Source: Paenibacillus segetis (GTDB lineage Bacteria; Bacillota; Bacilli; Paenibacillales; Paenibacillaceae). From it: a DNA stretch of 64,000 nt. Numbering within the stretch: the first letter of the stretch is position 1; each line of letters opens with the position of its first letter. The notes under the pieces are model-generated. The model saw only the letters and a program-made list of their open reading frames with translations. It made no database searches and was not told where the DNA came from. This document shows, piece after piece, positions 35,540 to 43,910 of this stretch. The position numbers were made by a program, and so were the translations under genes. The stretch covers positions 310,001 to 374,000 of the forward strand of contig NZ_BMFT01000001.1 in the NCBI RefSeq assembly GCF_014639155.1, given 5' to 3'.

Positions 35540-35568
35540 TTGTCGAAAAAACGGGCATTTTGTACTAT
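35540..35568 (+). promoter_or_regulatory. Candidate promoter in the 35294-35689 gap
   Basis: TTGTCG (35540-35545) and TACTAT (35563-35568), 17-base spacer. The rest of the 396-base gap is AT-rich with no ORF or strong hairpin seen. Confidence 0.3.
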
Positions 35569-35689
35569 TTTTTCTTTTGAAGTGCGTATTTAGTTCGTTT
35601 TTTCCGATAAGTTATATAGTAGTATGGTTTTTCTGAAAATCCATAGAGAGATAGGATAGGGCCATCTTGCCAAAAGGAGTGGAGAGACT

Positions 35690-36250
35690 ATGTTTAAAAG
35701 AGTTGAGAATGAACTGGAGCTGGCGATGTTTAACGGCGTTTGGACCACCGTGTGGCTGGAAAAAGGTTTTGACCTGGAGTTTTCCGACCGGATTCTCGAA
35801 AGATACGTAGTCGTTACCAAAGAAGGGCATTACGTAGGAACGACGGAGATCAAGCCATTCAGCAGTGGCAGTCCCATTAACGAGACAGCGGCATTTGATC
35901 GGCATCCGGCCGTCATGCTGGCTGAAGGGGCAGTGGCGGAAATCGATAAGATGGCTGTGCTGCAAAGCTACCGCGGTCATTTCATATCGGAGCTACTATC
36001 CGCGCTGGTGGATTTCGGGGAAAAGAATCAGCTGAAGTACTACGTCGCACTACTAGAACCGGTATTGCAGCGGGCGCTGCGGATTTCGTTCCGGATCCCG
36101 ATGGAGAAGATTTCGCAGAAGGTGTTCTATAAAGGCGATTACGTCGTTCCCACGATCTTGAACGTGGAGGAAGTATACAACCATAAAGACCGTTACTCCT
36201 GGCTCTCATTCCCGCAGAGCGCCGTGTATAGTGGAGCCGGGATCGGATAG
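35690..36250 (+). CDS. GNAT-like N-acyltransferase family protein
   Basis: 186 residues resembling the N-acyl amino acid synthase/autoinducer-synthase branch of the GNAT fold: ERYVVVTKEGHYVGTTEIKPFS near 37, AEIDKMAVLQSYRGHFISELLSAL near 83 (acyl-CoA-binding region) and YYVALLEPVLQRALRIS near 118. No membrane helix. Codon use is more GC-rich than in neighbouring genes, as in the chemoreceptor gene that follows 50 bases later. It may make an acylated signal or lipid; the substrate cannot be told. Confidence 0.6.
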   Translation: MFKRVENELELAMFNGVWTTVWLEKGFDLEFSDRILERYVVVTKEGHYVGTTEIKPFSSGSPINETAAFDRHPAVMLAEGAVAEIDKMAVLQSYRGHFISELLSALVDFGEKNQLKYYVALLEPVLQRALRISFRIPMEKISQKVFYKGDYVVPTILNVEEVYNHKDRYSWLSFPQSAVYSGAGIG

Positions 36251-36300
36251 ATTCATATCAATAGATATCGATACATATTGAACAGAAGGAGTACGAAACG

Positions 36301-37785
36301 ATGAAAACGGGTGAACTTACTGAACTGGATAAACGCAATCGGCTTTTCGTCATCATTTTATGGGGGATGCTGGGGCTGGGTGTTCTGACGGATTTGGCCA
36401 TCGGACTAGGCATGAACATGATCCTACTATTGGTTGGCGTCGGGCTCCTCACTTGCGGCACGGCCACCTGGATGACTTATCGACGCGTGTTGGTCAACTA
36501 TATCAAATATTTTGTGGCCTGTATTTTTACGATCATCATTTTGCTGCTGATTTTGTCGGATCCCCATCCGATCATCAGCACGTACTTTCTGATTTATGTT
36601 AGTTTAGCGGTCATGACGCTGTACGCGGATTACAGACCGATTATATTCTCCGGCATTCTGGGAGCGATCGCTAGCACCTATTTGTATCTGGATCCGACGT
36701 ATCGGGAGCAGCTGTTCCCGGGAGAGTCGCTCGTATACTTATATCTGTACTTGGCATTTGCAACGGCGGCGCTCGCATTTTCAGCTACATTCAGCCAGCG
36801 GCTGCAGCAGCAGGTAACGGAAAGACAACAGGAGACGCTGGAGGCTAAGGTGATGGTGGACGGCATGTTTCAGCAGTTGGGGGATTCGGTGCTTGTCTTG
36901 AATGAGTTCAACGGTACCCAACAGTCAGGCGTACGGGAAGCCGGGGACATCTCAAAGGAAGTCACGTACAGCTTTGCCGAAATGACGGCCTCCATCGAAA
37001 AGCAAACGGACAACATTATGCATATCAACGAATATACCCAAATCATGAACGAAGCGGTCGGTCACCTGCTGGATGGAACGGGACAGTTGCAGCATTACGC
37101 CACCGACAACGCCAAGCTCACGGAGCGCAGTAGCACGCAGATCGGCTTACTCTCCGGCGAGGTACAGAGCGTGCATGAGATGATGGACCACACGGTACGG
37201 ATGATGCAGATGCTGAACGAGGAGAACGATCGTGTCAGCTCCATCGTAACGGTTATCCGCGGCTTGGCGGAACAGACGAACTTGCTGGCATTGAATGCAG
37301 CAATTGAAGCAGCACGTGCCGGAGAGCACGGGAAGGGATTTGCGGTCGTATCGGGCGAGGTGCGGAAGCTGGCCGACAGCTCCAGCAGGGCCGCTTCGGA
37401 GATTGATGGCATTTTATCGGTCATCCGGGATCGGATCCATGCGCTCAATACCCAGGTTCTACAGGGGCAGCAAGCCGTGACGACTAGCAGTGAGGTATCC
37501 CTAGAAGTGAAGCAGCTGATCCAGACCATCCATGAGAATATGGAACAGGTCAAGGAGCACGCCGACCAGGTCGGCGGTTCCGCCGTAGATCTTCACAAAC
37601 GCCAGCAAGACATCACGGAGAGCATGGCGGATATCGCGGCTTCGACGCAGCAGAATATGGCCTCGGTTGAAGAAATGCATGGCATCATGTGCGACCAGGA
37701 CTCGAAGATCGGTGAGCTGGTTCAAGATTACGGCAAGCTGGACAAGCTGATCTTGGACATGAAGCAGTTGGTATCCAAACAATAG
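36301..37785 (+). CDS. Methyl-accepting chemotaxis protein with polytopic membrane sensor
   Basis: 494 residues. The first 165 residues hold about six membrane helices with almost no periplasmic domain ([36 protein letters not shown]), so the ligand is sensed in or near the membrane. The rest is an MCP signalling domain with the tip [27 protein letters not shown] precedes ATG. It probably forms an operon with the acyltransferase gene upstream, raising the idea of sensing a lipid-like product. A terminator follows. Confidence 0.85.
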   Translation: MKTGELTELDKRNRLFVIILWGMLGLGVLTDLAIGLGMNMILLLVGVGLLTCGTATWMTYRRVLVNYIKYFVACIFTIIILLLILSDPHPIISTYFLIYVSLAVMTLYADYRPIIFSGILGAIASTYLYLDPTYREQLFPGESLVYLYLYLAFATAALAFSATFSQRLQQQVTERQQETLEAKVMVDGMFQQLGDSVLVLNEFNGTQQSGVREAGDISKEVTYSFAEMTASIEKQTDNIMHINEYTQIMNEAVGHLLDGTGQLQHYATDNAKLTERSSTQIGLLSGEVQSVHEMMDHTVRMMQMLNEENDRVSSIVTVIRGLAEQTNLLALNAAIEAARAGEHGKGFAVVSGEVRKLADSSSRAASEIDGILSVIRDRIHALNTQVLQGQQAVTTSSEVSLEVKQLIQTIHENMEQVKEHADQVGGSAVDLHKRQQDITESMADIAASTQQNMASVEEMHGIMCDQDSKIGELVQDYGKLDKLILDMKQLVSKQ

Positions 37786-37788
37786 AGC

Positions 37789-37838
37789 AAAAGCAGCCCA
37801 TCCTCTGTCGAGGAATGTGCTGCTTTTTACTTTTTTTA
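37789..37838 (+). terminator. Rho-independent terminator after chemoreceptor gene
   Basis: AAAGCAGCCCATCCTC pairs with GAGGAATGTGCTGCTTTTT, followed by a second T-run. Confidence 0.8.
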
Positions 37839-37866
37839 TGCGCTTTTTCCATCTGCAAATATAGGA

Positions 37867-38292
37867 TTAAGTTCTCGTTTTAACGGCTAGCCCACTAAAC
37901 GATATCGGTCCAACAATATCGGCTCTTGTATTTGCAGTAGTATTCTCTGCAGTAACTGTGTAAACATGGGTACCCGTTCTTACATTTCTATCTTCCGCCT
38001 GGAATGTAATAGCATAATTTTGTTCAGATGCCGCTGATTCTATACCTTGTAGTGTGTTGAAAATCTCTCTTCCATCGCGAGAGATTCTAAAGAGAATTTG
38101 CGCAATGCCAGTGACACCTCGAACACCTACGGTTGCTATCAAATCTACCCGATTAGGTTGAGAATTTACTGGAATCCGTATCGTGATTGTTGCAAGACGA
38201 GATCTTGCTGGTGATCTTCGGATAATAGATGAATTTGCTAAGTTGAATCTACTGCGCGGTTGGACGGCAGCTTTATCTAGAATACGTACCAA
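37867..38292 (-). CDS. Exosporium protein C-like spore-surface protein
   Basis: 141 residues, beta-rich and without signal peptide: MVRILDKAAVQPRSRFNL at the start, then ITIRIPVNSQPNRVDLIATVGVRG and a closing TVTAENTTANTRADIVGPISFSGLAV. This pattern resembles the proteins called exosporium protein C in spore formers. Such proteins are made in the mother cell and deposited on the spore surface. The gene stands alone, convergent with the chemoreceptor operon. The family call is from memory of the sequence pattern. Confidence 0.55.
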   Translation of the reverse strand: MVRILDKAAVQPRSRFNLANSSIIRRSPARSRLATITIRIPVNSQPNRVDLIATVGVRGVTGIAQILFRISRDGREIFNTLQGIESAASEQNYAITFQAEDRNVRTGTHVYTVTAENTTANTRADIVGPISFSGLAVKTRT

Positions 38293-38492
38293 AATATCAT
38301 CTCCTCTAGTTTGATAATTCCAAGATATGTTGGATAAGAGAAGAATGATTGGACATCTAATAATCTACTTTAATTTGAGGCAAATATAATAGTGATCAAT
38401 GGGAAAGAACTAATTTCATGCGGTGGTGAATAATGAATATTTGGCTAAGCATTCGCTCATGCATGACTTATTTTATTAATTCCAAAAAAAAT

Positions 38493-38520
38493 TGAAACTA
38501 TTGGGCGCCGTTCCCCATCT
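38493..38520 (+). promoter_or_regulatory. Candidate ECF-sigma autoregulated promoter
   Basis: TGAAAC at 38493-38498, a 16-base spacer, then CCATCT at 38515-38520. The -35 matches the TGAAAC typical of ECF sigma factors and sits just upstream of an ECF sigma gene, which suggests autoregulation. Confidence 0.5.
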
Positions 38521-38550
38521 AACAGGGGTAAGTAAAGAAAAAGGGGTGAT

Positions 38551-39090
38551 ATGATGAACGATCAACAATTGATACAACAGGCCAAATCTGGCTGTAATAA
38601 TAGTTTTGCGACATTAATCAAGAACCGAGGAGAGAAATTATATAAGGTAGCTTACTGTTATGTAAAGGACGAGGCATTGGCGTTAGAAGTTGTCTCGGAG
38701 GCTACTTATAAGAGCTATATTAGCATAGGTAAGCTGGAGCATACAGAGTATTTCGATACATGGTTAGTTCGTATTGTTATGAATGAAGCGCTTGATGTAA
38801 TCCGTAAACGCAAACGGTTAGTCTTCACCGGAGAGGTTTGGGAAGAGGTTACCACACCGCAGAAGTCCGGCGTTGAAGATCGATTGGATTTATATGAGGC
38901 TATAGACCAGTTGAAGGAAGATGAGAAAGAAATATTGACGCTCAAATATTTTGGAGATTTAACGTTTGAACATATCGCGAGGCAGCTGGGTAAACCGGAG
39001 AACACGATTAAAACCAAGCATTATCGTGCGCTGGACAAGGTCAAGGCAATTTTAGAAGGAGGGCGACAAAATGGAATTACAAGAGTATGA
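38551..39090 (+). CDS. ECF RNA polymerase sigma factor
   Basis: 179 residues with sigma region 2 (QLIQQAKSGCNNSFATLIKNRGEKLYKVAYCYVKDEALALEVVSEATYKSY) and region 4 (LYEAIDQLKEDEKEILTLKYFGDLTFEHIARQLGKPENTIKTKHYRAL). GGGGTGA precedes two adjacent ATG codons (38551 and 38554), either of which may be used. It overlaps the next gene by 20 bases; that gene encodes its probable anti-sigma factor. The candidate TGAAAC promoter upstream suggests self-activation. The inducing stress is unknown. Confidence 0.9.
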   Translation: MMNDQQLIQQAKSGCNNSFATLIKNRGEKLYKVAYCYVKDEALALEVVSEATYKSYISIGKLEHTEYFDTWLVRIVMNEALDVIRKRKRLVFTGEVWEEVTTPQKSGVEDRLDLYEAIDQLKEDEKEILTLKYFGDLTFEHIARQLGKPENTIKTKHYRALDKVKAILEGGRQNGITRV

Positions 39091-39991
39091 CAACCTTAAC
39101 ATCCCTAACAATTTAGATGACTATATTGATCGCGGAATTGCAAAAGGGGTAGCACACAATATGAAGGAAACGCCACCTCTTCAAAAAAGAAGAAATCCAT
39201 TTCGGATTTGGGGACAAGTTGCAGCAGCGGTGATTATTGGAGGCGGATTGTTCTTAACAGTGGCGGCAAATGTGCCTGTGATGGCAAAGGGATTAGAGAA
39301 TATCCCCGTGGTCGGCAATCTGGTGAAGGTTCTGGACTTTTCACATCAGAACGCGCAGTCTGGAGGCCAGGTGACGGATGGAGCAAAGGTGACTGTAGGT
39401 TCGGGTACGGAGAATACAATTGATATTCATTTTAAAATCAATGGAGATTCTATCTCGGATGTTCCTGCTTATACTACAAAATATGACAAGTACCCTTACA
39501 AGTTAACGTTCGAGTTCAATGGGGTACGCGAGTTTGATGCGCAGGCGGCAATAGAAGAGCTTCGTTCATTACCATATGTAAAAGATGTCTATAGCATTAT
39601 CACACTTGATGATTCCGCATATCGTTTTGCAGTGGAATTCTCGCAGGATGTGGATGTCTCGGTATCTGAATATAAAGAACCAGGAATGATTCAAGTGACT
39701 GCAACAGCAAAGGATAATAAGGAAGCGGAGGCAAAGGAACCGGCGTACTTTATTCAAAGCGGATCCTATGAGATGGGCGAGTCGTTATCGATCTTGGAAG
39801 AGTACCTATTCTCTTATGACGCTGTCAGCATTCAGAAAGATCAGCAGGGTACCTATATCGTACAAATGGGTCCTTTCTCGACAGAAGAAGAAGCAGCGAG
39901 TCAGTTGAAGCAAATACAAGCAGAGGTACCCGATGCCCAGGACTTTTATATCGCAGAAAGAGCAGAAGGAAAACGTCCAGCATCGCGATAA
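39071..39991 (+). CDS. DUF4179-type anti-sigma factor with SPOR-like C-terminus
   Basis: 306 residues: a cytoplasmic N-terminus of about 45 residues expected to hold the sigma factor, one membrane helix (WGQVAAAVIIGGGLFLTVAANV), then the DUF4179-like segment GLENIPVVGNLVKVLDF. The C-terminal 80 residues look like a SPOR domain (YFIQSGSYEMGESL... and TYIVQMGPFSTEEEAASQLKQI), which binds denuded peptidoglycan glycans. That would allow wall state to control the sigma factor. Overlap with the sigma gene supports the pairing. Confidence 0.75.
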   Translation: MELQEYDNLNIPNNLDDYIDRGIAKGVAHNMKETPPLQKRRNPFRIWGQVAAAVIIGGGLFLTVAANVPVMAKGLENIPVVGNLVKVLDFSHQNAQSGGQVTDGAKVTVGSGTENTIDIHFKINGDSISDVPAYTTKYDKYPYKLTFEFNGVREFDAQAAIEELRSLPYVKDVYSIITLDDSAYRFAVEFSQDVDVSVSEYKEPGMIQVTATAKDNKEAEAKEPAYFIQSGSYEMGESLSILEEYLFSYDAVSIQKDQQGTYIVQMGPFSTEEEAASQLKQIQAEVPDAQDFYIAERAEGKRPASR

Positions 39992-40082
39992 CATTAGTTT
40001 TCGACAAGAATGGGATCACCAGAGTAGACAGAGAAATACATGCAATGTAAGAAGGTTGATGTTGGGTTTGGATAGGCGTTAT

Positions 40083-40174
40083 GAGAAGTTTTGATGGTAG
40101 TTCTCTCTTACGACTGAGCTTTGAATTGGAAGGTCGGAACATAAGGGGAATATGATCAGAGCTTCTCTTTTTTT
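40083..40174 (+). terminator. Possible long-loop terminator after the anti-sigma gene
   Basis: GAGAAGTTTTGAT (40083-40095) and ATCAGAGCTTCTC (40155-40167) pair at 11 of 13 positions, followed by seven T. The 59-base loop is unusually long. The rest of the 39992-40510 gap holds the gene remnant below. Confidence 0.35.
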
Positions 40175-40255
40175 GGTTTCAGGTCGAGAACAATCACTAC
40201 AATCCAAGTTTAGAATTATCACTTAAAATAGCACGTTTGACCCGAAGTACATATT

Positions 40256-40420
40256 ATGAATCAAGGACTATATGAACAGATCATTAACAATATAACATCG
40301 CAGTAGTTGACCGCCTTGGACCCGGAGTTATAAGAGATTGGGAAAGAAGCGCTGGATGCGGAGGAAGCACGGAAGTTGTTCAGCGGGAAGTGCTGGGGAA
40401 GCTGGAGGTACAGCGAACTT
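40256..40420 (+). pseudogene. Remnant of a gene N-terminus (possible DUF3427-type helicase)
   Basis: Reading one frame through two stops (TAG 40304, TAA 40331) gives MNQGLYEQIINNITSQ, then LTALDPEL, then EIGKEALDAEEARKLFSG. All lie in the same frame and read as one sensible helical protein start. This resembles the N-terminus of DEAD-box helicases with a DUF3427 tail, as I remember it. The remainder is absent. Two in-frame stops with preserved reading imply decay by point mutation and deletion. Confidence 0.4.
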
Positions 40421-40510
40421 CTATCTATCCGCGTTATTCGATGTTTCGAATCTTTTTATAGTATAATGTTTACTACTATATAGGATGGAAAACAGGGAAA
40501 GAGGGAACGG

Positions 40511-41185
40511 ATGCCTACTATACTGGTTGCTGACGATGATGCGAACATTCGCGAACTGGTCTGCTTATTTCTACGTAACGATGGATTCACTACGGTTGAA
40601 GCCGCAGACGGTAAGGAAGCGCTGGTTGTCTATGCTTCGACACATGTCGATCTTGTCGTGCTCGATATTATGATGCCGATCATGGATGGTTGGACGTTAT
40701 GCAAGGAGCTCAGAAGAGCCAATCCCGATCTTCCGATACTTATGCTAACTGCAAAAGGTGAAACGTGGGAGAAAGTGAAGGGCTTCGAGCTGGGAAGTGA
40801 TGATTACTTGACGAAACCATTCGATCCGCTCGAGTTGACGGTTCGTGTGAGAGCATTACTGAAGCGCTACAAGATTGGCTCCACACAGACGATCCAGTTC
40901 GGCAACATCACGCTGGATCGGCAGACCTATAAGGTGATGAGAGGGACGGAGTCGCTTACGCTACCGCTAAAGGAATTCGAATTGCTATATAAACTCGCAG
41001 GAACACCCGGGCAAGTCTATACGCGTGAACAGTTGATTGATCAAATTTGGGGAATCGACTACGCTGGAGATGATCGAACGATAGACGTACATATTAAACG
41101 CTTACGTGAAAGGTTCAAGACCGCACCCGATTTTCGAATCGAAACGGTGCGTGGGCTTGGGTACCGGCTTGAGGTATACGAATGA
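40511..41185 (+). CDS. OmpR/PhoB-family response regulator
   Basis: 224 residues. The receiver domain has the acidic pocket ADDD (7-10), phosphoacceptor Asp52 in LDIMMP and Lys in LTKPFDP near 102. The C-terminal winged helix (ITLDRQTYKVMRG...DDRTIDVHIKRLRERF...RGLGYRLE) is of the OmpR/PhoB type. It is coupled by ATGA overlap to the kinase gene. Direct repeats TTCATATT spaced 11 bases before both downstream hydrolase genes are likely binding sites. Confidence 0.93.
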   Translation: MPTILVADDDANIRELVCLFLRNDGFTTVEAADGKEALVVYASTHVDLVVLDIMMPIMDGWTLCKELRRANPDLPILMLTAKGETWEKVKGFELGSDDYLTKPFDPLELTVRVRALLKRYKIGSTQTIQFGNITLDRQTYKVMRGTESLTLPLKEFELLYKLAGTPGQVYTREQLIDQIWGIDYAGDDRTIDVHIKRLRERFKTAPDFRIETVRGLGYRLEVYE

Positions 41186-42549
41186 TCAAATCGTTATATA
41201 CACGGGTTGTCCTGATCTATCTAGTCTCCGTGATCGTGGGCACGGTCATTGCTTTTACGGTATCTGTGTGGGTGTTTGAAGAGAAATTGAACGAAAATAT
41301 GCGAATGATCTCACTTCACTTCGCCCAGGACATCGTCCGGATTTATGAGACCATTCCGTTACGTGAAGCGGACTCGCTTGTAAGTGAAATGAAACAGCTC
41401 GATTCGTATCATATTCGAATTTATGATGAGACAGGTCAAATTACGTCTTATGGAAATCTTAACGGACAACAACCTGCCACGGTATCGATGGAACAAGTGA
41501 ATCAGGTACTTGATGGCGAAGATGTCCAAGTCAATCCGAATGGTGTTGCTTCGGTTCTCATAGGGCTACCTTTAATAACAGAAAAGGGGACGAAGGCCAT
41601 GTTTGTGGAGCCGCTCACGCCCCCGTCCACCACTTATACTAAGAATTGGCTATATTCTTTTTTGATCTATTCATTGATCACGGGAAGCCTATTCATTCTG
41701 GTTGCCTCCATGTTCATAGTCAGACCGATCAAAAAGCTGACCAAGGCGACTAGGCGTATAGCGGCAGGAGACTTCAACGTCAAGCTGAATATAAAGCAAG
41801 CAGGGGAACTCGGCACTCTGGCTCGCAGCTTCGAAGAAATGACGCATGATCTACAGCAACTTGAGCAAATGCGTAGAGAGTTCGTATCGAACGTGTCGCA
41901 CGAGGTTCAGTCGCCGCTCACTTCGATATCCGGTTATGCTCTTGCACTCAAGCAAGTAGGCATCGCGGATAGCGATCGAAGTCGTTATCTCGATATTATC
42001 ATCGCGGAAGCAGATCGGATGTCCAAGATGAGCGATGGCCTACTCAAGCTGAGTCTGCTTGAAGCGCAGTCACAGCAGTTACAACTGGTCACATTCAGCC
42101 TGGATGAACAGATCAGACGCGTCATCGTTGCAATCCAACCGCAATGGTCGGCTCGTAACATCTCTTTTGAGCTCGATTTGAAGAACGTTCGCCTAACGGC
42201 AGATTATGATCTATTAAATCAGGTGTGGACGAACATCCTCGGGAATAGTATCAAATTCTCTGAGGACGGCGGCGTGATTAACGTCAACATCAAACAAGAT
42301 ATCAAGAACGTGACCGTGCGCATATCCGACTCAGGCATTGGGATTTCGCTCGAGGACCAGAAGCGCATATTCGAGCGGTTCTTCAAGGCCGATCGTTCCC
42401 ACAGCCGGAAGTATGGTGGAAGCGGCATGGGACTTGCTATCGTTAAACAGATCGTATTGCTTCATCAGGGAGACATCTCGGTGGAAAGTGAACTTGACCA
42501 AGGAACAACCTTCATAGTGACCTTGCCCATCACATCGCCGACAGATTAG
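41182..42549 (+). CDS. Sensor histidine kinase
   Basis: 455 residues: membrane helix (about 9-30), extracytoplasmic sensor of about 120 residues, second membrane helix (about 155-177), HAMP linker (RPIKKLTKATRRIAAGDFNVKL), DHp domain with the phosphorylated His in VSNVSHEVQSPLTSISGY (about residue 240) and a HATPase domain (NILGNSIKFSEDGG, DSGIGI, GSGMGLAIVK). An ATGA overlap couples it to the response regulator. The sensor shows no recognised domain. Confidence 0.92.
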   Translation: MIKSLYTRVVLIYLVSVIVGTVIAFTVSVWVFEEKLNENMRMISLHFAQDIVRIYETIPLREADSLVSEMKQLDSYHIRIYDETGQITSYGNLNGQQPATVSMEQVNQVLDGEDVQVNPNGVASVLIGLPLITEKGTKAMFVEPLTPPSTTYTKNWLYSFLIYSLITGSLFILVASMFIVRPIKKLTKATRRIAAGDFNVKLNIKQAGELGTLARSFEEMTHDLQQLEQMRREFVSNVSHEVQSPLTSISGYALALKQVGIADSDRSRYLDIIIAEADRMSKMSDGLLKLSLLEAQSQQLQLVTFSLDEQIRRVIVAIQPQWSARNISFELDLKNVRLTADYDLLNQVWTNILGNSIKFSEDGGVINVNIKQDIKNVTVRISDSGIGISLEDQKRIFERFFKADRSHSRKYGGSGMGLAIVKQIVLLHQGDISVESELDQGTTFIVTLPITSPTD

Positions 42550-42597
42550 TTAGATTCATGAAGTATCCATTAGATTGATTAGAACGTATTTCTCATG

Positions 42598-42657
42598 CCA
42601 CAGCTCACATGCAAACTTCCTTGTATGTAAGTCGTGGTATTTTTTTGCTTGGTTCAT
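42598..42657 (+). terminator. Rho-independent terminator after the two-component genes
   Basis: CCACAGCTCACAT pairs imperfectly with ATGTAAGTCGTGG, followed by ATTTTTTT. The regulatory repeat for the next gene begins immediately after. Confidence 0.6.
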
Positions 42658-42671
42658 ATTCAGTTCATATT
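42653..42671 (+). promoter_or_regulatory. Direct-repeat response-regulator site, hydrolase 1 promoter
   Basis: TTCATATT at 42653-42660 and 42664-42671, an 11-base repeat period typical of OmpR/PhoB-family dimers. A candidate -10 (TACATC) lies about 14 bases downstream, so the repeats overlap the -35 position, as in activator-dependent promoters. The same block recurs at 43799. Confidence 0.65.
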
Positions 42672-42763
42672 GTCGTCATGGGGAGTACATCTTCGTCGTA
42701 TAAGCTGTCATTAGCGGCCGGTATAGGTGCCATATAAACAGATCAGGACAGGAGAAGATAAGC

Positions 42764-43744
42764 GTGACGCAACAAGAGGACAAGAAAACGAGGAATGGAA
42801 CGAAACTAAAGAAAGTACGAAACATGTTGCTGAAAATCATAGGAGCAATCGTTATAGCCATTGTTCTTTTTCTAGGTATTGTTTATATCGTTAACGTGAT
42901 GTGTAGCCATTCGGAGCAAAAAAGATTAGAGCCTTACGGTCAGCACGTATCCGTAGACGGGAAGAAGATGAATGTTCTGATCCAAGGAACAGGCGAAGAA
43001 ACCGTCGTACTCCTACCTGGTCTGTCAACAGCAGCACCCGCACTGGATTTCAAGCCGTTAATCGAAGAGCTATCACCCTTCTACAAAGTCGTCGTCGTTG
43101 AACCTTTTGGCTACGGATTAAGTGATGTAACCGAAAAGGAACGCACCACAGAGAATATTGTCCGTGAAATTCACGATGCCTTACAAGGTCTTAATATTGA
43201 ACGTTATATTCTCATGGGACACTCCATTTCAGGCGTTTACGGACTCGATTATGTGAATAAATACGAAAACGAGGTTATTGCATTTGTCGGGCTCGATAGC
43301 AGTGTTCCGACGATAACGGAGAAGGTTGAATCGTCCCAACTCGAAGTGATGAAATGGCTCAAAAAATCAGGTCTCTCCAGATTGGTCTTGAAATTGGGGA
43401 CGGACCCATTAGCTGCACTTCCGTATGATGATGGAACGAAAGAGCAAATGAGAATTCTTATGCACAAAAACCTGTTTAATTCGAACGTAATAAATGAAGT
43501 TGAACAAATGTATTCTAATTTTAAAGCAGCCGAAAGTGAATCATTTCCCAACAATCTTCCTATTATTTTCTTTATCCAAGCGAATCATCCCGTAACAGAT
43601 CGATGGGGACCTGAGCATGAAGCACAAATATCAAATTCTGTACATGGAAAAGTAATGCGGTTTGAAGCAGATCATTACATCCATCGTACCAAAGCCAAAG
43701 AAATCGTAGAGAACTTTAGAGTATTCATGGAAGAAATCAGATAA
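42764..43744 (+). CDS. Membrane-anchored alpha/beta hydrolase 1
   Basis: 326 residues: a basic cytoplasmic start, one membrane helix (MLLKIIGAIVIAIVLFLGIVYIVNV) and an extracytoplasmic alpha/beta-hydrolase. It has the oxyanion region VVLLPGLSTAAP, nucleophile elbow GHSISG (Ser near 145) and C-terminal His in EADHYIHRTK. The GTG start aligns exactly with the ATG of the paralogue downstream. The substrate is unknown. The upstream repeat suggests control by the adjacent two-component system. Confidence 0.82.
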   Translation: MTQQEDKKTRNGTKLKKVRNMLLKIIGAIVIAIVLFLGIVYIVNVMCSHSEQKRLEPYGQHVSVDGKKMNVLIQGTGEETVVLLPGLSTAAPALDFKPLIEELSPFYKVVVVEPFGYGLSDVTEKERTTENIVREIHDALQGLNIERYILMGHSISGVYGLDYVNKYENEVIAFVGLDSSVPTITEKVESSQLEVMKWLKKSGLSRLVLKLGTDPLAALPYDDGTKEQMRILMHKNLFNSNVINEVEQMYSNFKAAESESFPNNLPIIFFIQANHPVTDRWGPEHEAQISNSVHGKVMRFEADHYIHRTKAKEIVENFRVFMEEIR

Positions 43745-43798
43745 ATTCATCATCTGACGGCTCCTACACATATGACGTCTTAGAACTATTGCTGCTTG

Positions 43799-43817
43799 TT
43801 CATATTCAGTTCATATT
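43799..43817 (+). promoter_or_regulatory. Direct-repeat response-regulator site, hydrolase 2 promoter
   Basis: TTCATATT at 43799-43806 and 43810-43817 with the same spacing, and the same downstream block GTCAT.GGGAGTACATCTTC as at 42653. About 40 bases are nearly identical between the two promoters, while the sequence beyond differs more. Confidence 0.65.
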
Positions 43818-43910
43818 GGCGTCATAGGGAGTACATCTTCATAAGTTAACATCTCATTAATGGCACATGAAGGCAGCTTAATAAACAGATAAGGACAGGA
43901 GTAGATGAGC

